Positions 52,301 through 59,462 of a DNA stretch of 64,000 nt are shown in pieces. This stretch comes from an uncultured Rhodobacterales bacterium (GTDB lineage: Bacteria > Pseudomonadota > Alphaproteobacteria > Rhodobacterales > Rhodobacteraceae): NCBI GenBank assembly GCA_903873585.1, contig CAIQOV010000006.1:28302-92301 (forward strand), in the 5' to 3' direction. Numbering within the stretch: position 1 is the first letter of the stretch; each line of letters opens with the position of its first letter. The position numbers and the translations under genes are program-made. The notes under the pieces were generated by a model. That model was not told where the DNA came from. It did no database searches and was given only the letters and a program-made list of their open reading frames with translations.

Positions 52301-54189
52301 GTAAATGTCTGTGAGGTTTCAGCCCGCGCATATTGGAAATTGCCAACCTGTTCGGCGCGCACTGTGCAACTGCCCGCTGTCAGCAAGGCCACTTTGTTGC
52401 CTACAGGCCAGCAGACCGTTTTACTGTCAAAATCCCCCAAAAGCCGCACCTCAAGACCAGACGTTGCTGTCATTGTAGGCATGTAATCCGACCCGCCCAG
52501 CGTCAGGGTCGGGGCGGCAGAGGTGAAGCTGACCGTTTGCGACGTTGTACCGATATCGCCCGCAGCCACCTCGACCACTTGTTGCACCTGCGGTGCACTG
52601 TTGTTCGCGCTGTCGCCCGCTTGATCAGCGTTGATCACGCAAAGCCCCTCATCAAGGAAACTGACCACGCCAGAACTGATCTCGCAAATGCGCGAACTGA
52701 CGCTGTTTATGCTGAAAGCAACCGTCAGGGCCGAAGTTGCTGTCGCGACCGGCGTATAAGTCGCGCCCCCCGCAACAGCGGAGGGCGCGGTGGAGGTGAA
52801 GCTGACGGTTTGGTCGGATTTGTCGCCTGTGACGATTAGAGTGAAGGGGAGAGTTCGTGTACCCACGCCAGATTGGTAGAAATACAATTCACCTGCATAC
52901 GTGCCGACGATTGGTTTGGTCCATTGGAAAAGGATTTGGGTCTCAAAGGTCTCGATATTAAAAAGGCTAGACAAAGTCTGAACAAAGCTTGGACCTGTGC
53001 CATCTTTTTTCAATGAAACATATAAACCGTTAACGGTCACGGCGTAGTCAACAGTGAAATCGGAACGCAACTGAAACAAGACGGAGCTTGCCTCCCCCTC
53101 CTTCCAAGTCACAACTTCAGGTGTTGCGATAGGACCGGTGAGTGCGGCTGCTTTCACCGTGATATTGATCTGCTGTGTTGCCGTAGTTACGCCGTCAGTC
53201 ACACTAATTGTATACATCGTAGCGGGGGTCATTGCTGTTGGCGTGCCTGAAATGGCACCTGTTGAACTTGAAAAGTTTAGGCCACTCGGAAGCGCAGGTG
53301 AAACGGAGTAAGCGAGCGTTGCGACCCCACTGCCGCCCAGCACAGGCGTATAGGGTGTTATCGCGGTATTGGCTGTGAAGGTCGAATATCTCCTGTCCGC
53401 GTCCAAGGACGCTACGACTTTGGAGGTCACCTCTAGACTAAAACTGGCGCTATTAGATTGGCGACCATCCGACACAGTAACCGTGTAGTTGGCTGGCGCG
53501 GAAACGCCTGAGGGTGTTCCCGTAATTGATCCAGTACTGGACGAAATCGAAAGGCCAGATGGAAGCGGGGGTAACACACTATACGTCAGGGTTGCGTTAC
53601 CACCTGATCCTGAAATCGGCTGTATTGTTGCGGCTACATTCTTGCTGATAGACACCACAGGCTCGGTCGCCTCAGCGCTTACAAGGACGGAAGGCGGGTC
53701 AAAAGACAAGCTAAGTTTGGACGTTCCCATCATATTGTCGGAATCTACGTAGAATTTTAACGTCCCTTTAGGCGGAATGGTAACAGACAACCGACCAGAT
53801 TGATTCCGCGCCCCTTTGATATTACTAATAGACTGCCAACCGACACCGAAAGGCAAGCCAAAGGAATCCCTCACCTCCATTATTGCTGGATCGTACGTGA
53901 CGTCAGAGTCGAGTGTAAAATAGGTCCAAGAGAATGATAAACTTATGGAATTTGAGGTTATGTTTGAAATCTGAAAGTTTTGATGATAAGTTTTATAAAT
54001 ATTCGTTCCATCTTCTTTTCCCGAAATCGAAACGTTAGGAAAAGATCCAGTGTATGATCCGTTCCCAAAGAACTGAAACGCCAAATTCTGTGCATCGGCG
54101 ATTTTTGGAAGTGATAGAACGGCCCAGCAAGCGATCAGGATCATCCGAAGGATGCATCGGGCATGTGAAACATTGAAAATCTTGAACAT
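49366..54189 (-). CDS. Giant Ig-like repeat surface adhesin with C-terminal autotransporter-type barrel
   Basis: A 1607-residue exported protein. ATG 54189 is preceded by AAGGCGAGTGCGAACG; signal peptide to about residue 34 (LSLPKIADAQ). After a beta-rich N-terminal domain come eight putative-Ig (He_PIG) repeats of about 90 residues, two before and six after two QTVSFTS-type modules, each with GLSxxxxTGxISGTP and YTVTVTD. One Ig-like SVTFKDG module and a linker follow. The last 280 residues are a barrel ending LRQQF. The layout suggests a self-anchored adhesin. The first third of the gene is AT-richer than the repeats, so it may be a mosaic. No transporter genes nearby. Confidence 0.85.
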   Translation of the reverse strand: MFKIFNVSHARCILRMILIACWAVLSLPKIADAQNLAFQFFGNGSYTGSFPNVSISGKEDGTNIYKTYHQNFQISNITSNSISLSFSWTYFTLDSDVTYDPAIMEVRDSFGLPFGVGWQSISNIKGARNQSGRLSVTIPPKGTLKFYVDSDNMMGTSKLSLSFDPPSVLVSAEATEPVVSISKNVAATIQPISGSGGNATLTYSVLPPLPSGLSISSSTGSITGTPSGVSAPANYTVTVSDGRQSNSASFSLEVTSKVVASLDADRRYSTFTANTAITPYTPVLGGSGVATLAYSVSPALPSGLNFSSSTGAISGTPTAMTPATMYTISVTDGVTTATQQINITVKAAALTGPIATPEVVTWKEGEASSVLFQLRSDFTVDYAVTVNGLYVSLKKDGTGPSFVQTLSSLFNIETFETQILFQWTKPIVGTYAGELYFYQSGVGTRTLPFTLIVTGDKSDQTVSFTSTAPSAVAGGATYTPVATATSALTVAFSINSVSSRICEISSGVVSFLDEGLCVINADQAGDSANNSAPQVQQVVEVAAGDIGTTSQTVSFTSAAPTLTLGGSDYMPTMTATSGLEVRLLGDFDSKTVCWPVGNKVALLTAGSCTVRAEQVGNFQYARAETSQTFTIVAAVTATQAIANQALSSGSLITPFTPVTGANGVGALTYAISPTLSEGLSFSTTTGEITGTPTAPVAETTYTVTVTDTNASSDSKTFTLTITDGPAATLAVASKGLTINTAASFTPVTGSGGTGTLSYTVAPALPAPLSMSSATGLITGTPSATSAAANYTVTVTDQNSRTNTAIFALTVNGNVVATQAIAAPHVTQGFAATAFAPVTGAGGTAALSYSVAPDLPAGLSMASATGQISGTATSASSATTYTVTVTDANSATDTATFSLTVDGAVSATQAVATKALTKDALITAFTPVTGAGGRAPLAYSVSPDLPTGLAMASGTGAITGTPTVTSSATTYTVTVTDANAATASATFSLTINDAVVATSAVSTKTLSANVAATAFTPVTGTGGTGTLTYTVSPTLPAGLDIDEDTGEISGTATAGSSAATYTVTVTDDVLATDTETFTLSVDGPVAATTAIATTQLPVNTEVTAFTPVTGSGGTGALSYTVLPNLPAGLSMASQTGAITGTPTTPTAAATYTVTVTDANNTTDTADFSLSVNTIASSITLVASNTAPQPGETITLTATVSPSQATGSVTFKDGGNALGAPVTLVSGVATYTTADLGIGNHTLTADYGGSATYDGSTSNGVAVSLLSPSSEFDQNHDEIAKIVQDLAVSSINSQVQNSSAAVGSAVGRMINGAASRSNVVVSSMSSPLEFHGDLTATNGTVNGDTTFFGQTSTDGGTKRRFVFGTLGVNKTDGGTTTALLNARIAWEWSASERVVLGYWLGVDAGRSQINSSFSGTQTSVGMGAGLYGVAQVDDGIFLSGFASVGQDNRLLEMGNTVLDLSSDYVTQNRVIGTALTASIKHGRIELRPEFSFTYGQMDIGMVDFVGTAYGQTDDTLSTDMGNVSVANIRFSPEVIFTGLDQTSHLTLSPHLDCQQVNASVTTNDCGGGASVAFEHTSPDGLTSYFARIRSEAISGVAQTSVEVNLRQQF
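50670..52280 (-). repeat. Six tandem ~267-bp Ig-like coding repeats
   Basis: Within the adhesin gene, six adjacent units of about 88-90 codons repeat the pattern AFTPVTGxGGTGxLxYxVxP, then PAGLSMxxxTGxITGTP and YTVTVTDxN. Nucleotide identity between units is high enough to allow length change by recombination. Confidence 0.85.
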
Positions 54190-54406
54190 CGTTCGCACTC
54201 GCCTTGCTGCCGTTCAAACCACTGGGCCGCACCGGCCGCTTAACTGCACTTTAGAACAGCTTTGTTCCGCAATGCCACTTGTATGGCACAAGCGGCGGGT
54301 CGACCGAAAAGCTATGCTGTGTGGTTATGACATGGAAAAATATATATAATTCATAAGAACAAGTTAGAGCGCTTGTTTGGTCAGGGCGCAGCAGATTGAA
54401 AAAAGT

Positions 54407-55003
54407 TTAACCCAGCAGTTCGTCAGGCCGCAGCATAAGCTCGATCCCCGTGTCCAGCGCCTGATCACAAGGTTCAAACAGCATATCGACAAACATCTTT
54501 TGGCCATGCTTGCGAAAGCACATATGCCAGCGGTGCTTGAACTCTGGCCCCAGATCAATATCTAGATGCCGCAGCGAAACGCCCGACATCATCACCAGTT
54601 CATTCTTCACAATCTGATGCTTCAGGCTTTGCGATCCGGCAAAGGTTTGCAATTCATTGATCACCTTATCCTCGACCGGTTGGCCCAGAACTTGCAAGAA
54701 ATCATCCCAAACCGCCGCATAGCCCTGCGAATACCCCACCAGCCGAATGCCATCGATATCCACCAAAGCACGAATCGTGGATTGATTGCGAATAAAGGCC
54801 CGTTCCACATCCAAAGGGTCGGGCGAAACCAGCAGCGATCTTAACTGCGCCAGCATCTTGGCTGAGGGAACATCTTGCCCGCTTTCCCAACGCGACACGG
54901 CCTGCTGCGTCACCCCAAGCCGATGCGCCAAGCCTTTTTGATGCAACTGCTGCGCCTGCCGCCACGCCTTGATGCGAAGCCCAAGATCGTTGTTTTCGTC
55001 CAC
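54407..55003 (-). CDS. XRE-family transcriptional regulator
   Basis: A 198-residue protein with a GTG start. The N-terminal HTH_3 domain spans residues about 8-60 (LGLRIKAWRQAQQLHQKGLA, LGVTQQAVSRWESGQ). The C-terminal 130 residues contain a PAS-like region (YSQGYAAVWDDFLQVLG) that I do not recognise with certainty. It lies between the adhesin gene and the mobile-element genes, all on the minus strand. An inverted repeat TACGG(6)CCGTA at 55055-55070 upstream of the start may be its operator. Confidence 0.82.
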   Translation of the reverse strand: MDENNDLGLRIKAWRQAQQLHQKGLAHRLGVTQQAVSRWESGQDVPSAKMLAQLRSLLVSPDPLDVERAFIRNQSTIRALVDIDGIRLVGYSQGYAAVWDDFLQVLGQPVEDKVINELQTFAGSQSLKHQIVKNELVMMSGVSLRHLDIDLGPEFKHRWHMCFRKHGQKMFVDMLFEPCDQALDTGIELMLRPDELLG

Positions 55004-55165
55004 GCTGGGTTTCCCATACCAACTTTGGATTGAACCGATACTCTAAAAAAGAATTACGGTCTATGCCGTAGCGTGGGAGTAGAGTTGAATGGCTTTGCCT
55101 GAAAATAGAATTGATTGATCGTAAAATCTTTGCTCGATCACCCGCGCAATTGGCGCCTTTGTGCC
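55004..55165. promoter_or_regulatory. Upstream region of the XRE gene with inverted repeat
   Basis: AT-rich 162 bp. TACGGTCTATGCCGTA at 55055-55070 has 5-bp arms TACGG/CCGTA, a plausible autoregulatory operator. No coding seen. Confidence 0.4.
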
Positions 55166-55585
55166 CTACAGCCCCTCCAACACCGCCACCCGTGCTTCAA
55201 GTTCCGTGACCTCCAGCGTACGCCTGTAACTGTCCACCAACGACATGACTGTTGCGCCCTCTGTTGGGGTAAGCTCGCCCTCGGCAACCGCCTCCAACAC
55301 GGCCCCAGCGGCCTCTGCGGCGTCTTGGGCGCTTGCCATGCGGGGCATCGCGAACTGGACGGGGCTATCCTTGCGGGGTGGTGCGATCCGGTCAAGGCAA
55401 AGCCGCAGGGCCACGCTATCGCCCTGCAACGCCATTTCGACAGCCTTGCGAGTTAGAGCGGTGGCTTCGCCCTCCAGCAGCGCGAGAACCGCCTGTGTGG
55501 CCTTGTGGCGGGTTCCACGGGGCTTACCAGAGTTGCCCGCGCCAAAACGCCCATCCGCATTTCGTCCGCATTTGCCGTCACTCAT
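55166..55585 (-). CDS. DUF5681-like mobile-element protein
   Basis: A 139-residue protein starting MSDGKCGRNADGRFGAGNSG after TTTAAGGAAACTGTC. The GRFxxGxSGxPxG lead is that of DUF5681 proteins, common near phage terminase or replication genes in alphaproteobacteria. It is followed by helices (ALTRKAVEMALQGDSVALRL) and a coiled C-terminus. It overlaps the preceding small gene by four bases (ATGA). Function unknown; it is a good marker of a phage- or plasmid-like element. Confidence 0.75.
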   Translation of the reverse strand: MSDGKCGRNADGRFGAGNSGKPRGTRHKATQAVLALLEGEATALTRKAVEMALQGDSVALRLCLDRIAPPRKDSPVQFAMPRMASAQDAAEAAGAVLEAVAEGELTPTEGATVMSLVDSYRRTLEVTELEARVAVLEGL

Positions 55586-55770
55586 GACAGTTTCCTTAAA
55601 TTTGCTTCCAACAAGTCCAGTTGGTCGGAGTTCATCTGGTCGATTGGAACCATTTGCCAAAGCGCCAGCACCGCAGGGTCAAGAAGGCTGACGTCGACTA
55701 GCTGCACCGGTCCCTGCGCTGGGCGGCGTGCTTCAAGCTTGGAAAGACGGCGGTGGAGGGTAGCTAACAT
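55582..55770 (-). CDS. 62-residue mobile-element protein
   Basis: A short helical protein, MLATLHRRLSKLEARRPAQG at the N-terminus, with the rest predicted helical. It is translationally coupled to the DUF5681 gene (overlap 55582-55585), which supports it as a real gene. No family recognised. It lies between that gene and the large inverted repeat. Confidence 0.65.
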   Translation of the reverse strand: MLATLHRRLSKLEARRPAQGPVQLVDVSLLDPAVLALWQMVPIDQMNSDQLDLLEANLRKLS

Positions 55771-55856
55771 GCTGCTGAGATTAGCAGATTTAGCTGTTCA
55801 TGGCAATTTCAGCGTTCAGCCAAATGCAAAACCGCCGCAGACCTGTGTTGGTCCAC

Positions 55857-55972
55857 GGCGGGAATGACGGGAATGGCGGGTATGTTTCCTAACCCTTTAT
55901 ATGTGTGTGTGGTTCAAAAAAATGTATCTGGGAAGGACAGGAAACATTCCCGTCATACCCGCCATTCCCGCC
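55857..55972. repeat. Large inverted repeat with iteron-like units; candidate replication origin
   Basis: The arm at 55857-55890 is the reverse complement of 55939-55972 at 30 of 34 positions. Each arm holds three direct 9-bp units of the form CATWCCCGY. The 48-bp spacer is AT-rich (TTATATGTGTGTGTGG, CAAAAAAATGTATC). It lies three bases past the stop of the primase-like gene and within an apparently non-coding gap. Confidence 0.7.
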
Positions 55973-55975
55973 AAA

Positions 55976-58735
55976 TCAGGGGCCACCCTCCTGTTCCACG
56001 CGGAAAGAAATGGCATCCTTGGTGTTCAGCTTGCGGGCAGACAGGTGCAGGCCGTGGGCGATCTGCCCCTTATGTGCCGACAAAACCTTGCCGATGCTGC
56101 GCGCATTGGAAGACAAATCGCGGCCCGCCAGATCGTTGAGGGCTTCCTTGAGGGTCGGCGACAAGGATGTATCTGCCGCCTTCTGCACATCCTTGCTTGT
56201 GAACCATGCTGTGTCGAACCGCCTGAAAAGCGCCTGCAACAGGTCGCCCAGCGCATCCAGCATCGGGTCGTCGACTTGCGCTTCGCGGACGAGTTCCATT
56301 GGGTCGCCATATTCGCCGACAGCCACCGTCGTGCCAATCCAGACCACGGTTTGGCGAACAATGTCATCCCACGCTTCAAAGCTTGCCATGCGCCCCTGTG
56401 CACGGTCTGCACCAGACATTTGATAAGCGCGGATCAAGGTGCAAGCTGCCGTCACCATATCCAGACGGTGGTTGCGAACATGTTCCAAAGGGTCCATCGC
56501 AAACTCACGGGCGAAGGGCGTGGCCGAACGGGGGTCGATGCGGCACTTGATGACACGGCGGGGCATGTCGCCTTCGAAGGTGATATTGTTGCCCGTGAAG
56601 ACCAGCAGCGCACGGTTGGGCAGGCGTAGGGCCTGTGATTTGCCCAGCACACGGTCTGCCATCACCGGTGCGGTCAGGAAACCCGCCATGGCAGCACTGT
56701 CAAAAGACCCTACAACGTTGTCCCACAAAAGCGTGGTGGTTCCCATCACCAGCGCAGCAAACAGCCTCTTGCGGATTTCCTCATCATCACGGCCCTTGGT
56801 GTGGGGGAACGTGTCAGGCTCCCGCCCAGTGGCCAAATAACACACACAGCGGGCCAAGAGCGTCTTGCCACTACCCTGCACGGGTGCATCGAAAGCCAAT
56901 GCCGGTGCTGTGGGCAGAACGGGGCGTTCGACCGCCGTCAGCAAAGCGGCAAGCATGGCCCCCTTGGCGAAGCTGTCAACGAACGGAAAGCTCTCAAACG
57001 GCGCCCACAGGGTGGCCAGCGCGGCCTCTGCCTCATCCATCGTTGGGTTCGAAGGCACATACTGAACCTCTTGCCCTATGGGGTCAAAAAACAACCGCGA
57101 TGGGGCATAATAGCCCGACTGATCCAGCACGGTCCCGTCTGGCAGCACCACCGGCGCATTGATGACCGCGTTCAGGGGTTTGAGGTTCCGGCGATCCTGC
57201 AGCCCAAGCGTTTGGTGCAACATGTCCTTCGGCGGATCAATATCATAACGGTTGTCACCCTTATCCATTTTCCAGAACTGCACGCCCTGCCCAAGGTGAT
57301 TGGCCAGTGTGTGCTCGCCCAAGATATGAAGACGGCCCTGATCGACCAGCGCCAAGCCTTCACCATAATCAAAGGCCAGAGGATCCCGACGCAGGTAGTC
57401 CAAAGTTTGTGTCACAGCGTCGAAGGTATGCCCACTGAAGACTTGGATTTCAGCCATCACGCGCTTGAGGTTGTAGGTTTTCCCGCCATGCGCGAAGGAA
57501 TGCAGTGTCGGTTTGCCTTGCAACAGATATAGCCGCCCCACAGCGCGCCGGTCGCCATAATCCGGCTCGACAGGGTCAAGCGTCAGCTTGCGATCATAGC
57601 GCGCAGGATTTTCCAACAGGGTGGCAACGGTCACTGCTTCAAAGCCGCTCTTGGCTTCGACATGCAGGATGAAATCTCCAGCCAGTTCCCCGCCTTCCAG
57701 AACACGGCGCAGACGCGCTTCGGCCTGCTCCACCACCACAGGATCGTCGCGCTGTGCCTTGGTCAAGGTTTCCAAAAGCCGTGTCTCAACCCAAGCCTCG
57801 CGGGCTTCAGCCGCTTCAGAGGACATCTCTTGCCGCGCCATGCTTTTCATCTCACGCACAGCATCCAACTCATCCAACGACAGGTCGGCAAACACCACCG
57901 CGGTGTCGACCACAGCCGTATCCCCATCGATCAGGACGGGGCCGCCGCGATCTTGGCGCAAGGGGGCGGTACAGTGGGCACCACCTGCAAAATCCAAGCG
58001 GTTGGCTTGCCAGACGCTGCCATCGAACAGCGTGCGTTCCAGCAGGGCACCAGACTTGCTGACTTCGAAATGGCCATGCCCTGCCAACCACAGACGGTCC
58101 AGTAGCACCTTGCCCGCACGCGGAATGTCGGCAGCATTTGCAACCAGCAGGTAAAGCCGCTGCCCACGCACGCCCCACAAGGGCACTTCCTCGTTGTAAA
58201 TGCAGCTTGATGCGCTGGGGAACCAAAGCATCTGGCTCGATGAAAGACCCGACACCGCCGCCTTGACCGCACCCACAAGGCCATCACGATCCAACGCCGT
58301 GCCGCCCTTGGGCGGGTCATAGTCCAACATCATCACGCCAGCCCCCTCTGGGTAGCGGAACGCATCCTTGGTGCGTGTGGTGGCCTCTGCGGGGCTTCCT
58401 TCGCGTTCAAACATCTTACGCGACAACACCGTGGTCGCACCGTTGACCGGCACTCCATAGACAAGGGCATAGCTAGACGTCAGGTGCGTCAAGATGTTTG
58501 CTAGACGGGTAAGGTCGGAAATCTTCCGCACGCCACATTCGCCTGCCGCAAACTGCCCACCGGCAAGTTTTTCAATCTCACCGTTGGGCAAAAGTTTGAA
58601 CGCCTTGGACAAACGCGCCGGAAGATTTGCCTTCAAGACTGTAAGTTGGGCGGTGGCGGTTTCCGCGCTGGGCTGGGGATTGTTGATGAGCTTTTCCTCA
58701 TCAGGTTGGTCAGAGTAGATAGCAGAATCTGGCAA
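55976..58735 (-). CDS. Primase/helicase-like P-loop ATPase of a mobile element
   Basis: A 919-residue protein with a TTG start five bases after GGAGG. The C-terminal half has a P-loop ATPase core: Walker A APVQGSGKTLLARCV near residue 625, Walker B TTTLLWDNVVG near 675, and a sensor-like LLVFTGNNITFEG near 720. The N-terminal half holds a primase-polymerase-like region (GAGVMMLDYDPPKGG near 135, SSCIYNEEV and HFEVSKSGALLERTLFDGSV) with acidic residues suited to metal binding. This resembles the replication proteins of integrative elements and phage satellites (P4 alpha-like function). Assignment of the primase part is tentative. Between AlpA and the inverted repeat. Confidence 0.75.
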   Translation of the reverse strand: MPDSAIYSDQPDEEKLINNPQPSAETATAQLTVLKANLPARLSKAFKLLPNGEIEKLAGGQFAAGECGVRKISDLTRLANILTHLTSSYALVYGVPVNGATTVLSRKMFEREGSPAEATTRTKDAFRYPEGAGVMMLDYDPPKGGTALDRDGLVGAVKAAVSGLSSSQMLWFPSASSCIYNEEVPLWGVRGQRLYLLVANAADIPRAGKVLLDRLWLAGHGHFEVSKSGALLERTLFDGSVWQANRLDFAGGAHCTAPLRQDRGGPVLIDGDTAVVDTAVVFADLSLDELDAVREMKSMARQEMSSEAAEAREAWVETRLLETLTKAQRDDPVVVEQAEARLRRVLEGGELAGDFILHVEAKSGFEAVTVATLLENPARYDRKLTLDPVEPDYGDRRAVGRLYLLQGKPTLHSFAHGGKTYNLKRVMAEIQVFSGHTFDAVTQTLDYLRRDPLAFDYGEGLALVDQGRLHILGEHTLANHLGQGVQFWKMDKGDNRYDIDPPKDMLHQTLGLQDRRNLKPLNAVINAPVVLPDGTVLDQSGYYAPSRLFFDPIGQEVQYVPSNPTMDEAEAALATLWAPFESFPFVDSFAKGAMLAALLTAVERPVLPTAPALAFDAPVQGSGKTLLARCVCYLATGREPDTFPHTKGRDDEEIRKRLFAALVMGTTTLLWDNVVGSFDSAAMAGFLTAPVMADRVLGKSQALRLPNRALLVFTGNNITFEGDMPRRVIKCRIDPRSATPFAREFAMDPLEHVRNHRLDMVTAACTLIRAYQMSGADRAQGRMASFEAWDDIVRQTVVWIGTTVAVGEYGDPMELVREAQVDDPMLDALGDLLQALFRRFDTAWFTSKDVQKAADTSLSPTLKEALNDLAGRDLSSNARSIGKVLSAHKGQIAHGLHLSARKLNTKDAISFRVEQEGGP

Positions 58736-58832
58736 AAATGCCTCCTAATGATTGAAGGAGGGCCGGTTTCAGGTTATGGTCAAAGTGTTGATAATCGACC
58801 GCTGATCCCCGCCCGAACGTTTGGGTGGGGGT

Positions 58833-59042
58833 CTACTTTTTGGTAGGGAGGCGTTTGCTAGCTTCCCAAGCTTCGATTTCGGACAAAAGCCAGCGGGTGC
58901 ATCCTGCTGTCAGGCGGATCGGTTTCGGAAAAGTCGGGTCAGCTTTGACCAGACGCCACGGTGTTTGGCGGCAGGTCCCGAGACGTTGTCCGATCTCGGT
59001 GTCGCGGATGCGGCCACTGCAGGGACGCCTGGGTTCGGCCAA
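58833..59042 (-). CDS. AlpA-family DNA-binding protein / excisionase
   Basis: A 69-residue protein: GRIRDTEIGQRLGTCRQTPW, then RLVKADPTFPKPIRLTAGCTRW and LLSEIEAWEASKRL. This is the winged-helix plan of AlpA/MerR-like excisionases that control integration of small elements. TTG 59042 is the only reasonable start. It lies about 100 bp upstream of the primase-like gene. No integrase is found next to it. Confidence 0.78.
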   Translation of the reverse strand: MAEPRRPCSGRIRDTEIGQRLGTCRQTPWRLVKADPTFPKPIRLTAGCTRWLLSEIEAWEASKRLPTKK

Positions 59043-59462
59043 GCTGCAAAATTAAAGCGCGGGGAAAATTGATCTCTTGTCATTTTAGTGTGCAAAACCC
59101 AAACCGATCAGACAAGCGGCCACTTTTTGCGCCGATCGTCGATTTTTCAAATCGCATCAGGCGGAAAGATTTTAGACGCTGTGCTAGAGATCTCCGCAGC
59201 CGCGTTGCCAGCCAAGTTTTTGGGCCAGTTGCTGCAGGAAGACGTTTTATTCGTCCAACTTTTGGCAGATTTCGAAATTCCCGTGCGCCTGAGGGACCGG
59301 GTTTGTACCAAATCACCCCATCCCCTCAGAGACGCGCTGGGGGCGGAGTTTGACGATCTACCACGCCGAAACAAATGCCTTCATCTGCAGCGTCGATGAA
59401 GTGTTGGCACCAGATACGCGGTTATGGCCTTTGCGGCTAAAGCAATAGGGCTTTGGCCCGCC
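59043..59462. other. Gene-poor 420 bp upstream of AlpA
   Basis: Short frames exist on both strands but none has a recognisable domain, a good ribosome site or coupling. This is where an integrase would be expected; none is visible. Confidence 0.4.

Noticed and set aside
53489..53752. Plus-strand 87-codon frame inside the adhesin gene
   Set aside because: It is antisense to a repeat-rich coding region and has no independent support.
59080..59399. Two overlapping frames on opposite strands upstream of AlpA, considered as a small gene or integrase end
   Set aside because: Neither shows a tyrosine- or serine-recombinase motif, a ribosome site or a recognisable fold.
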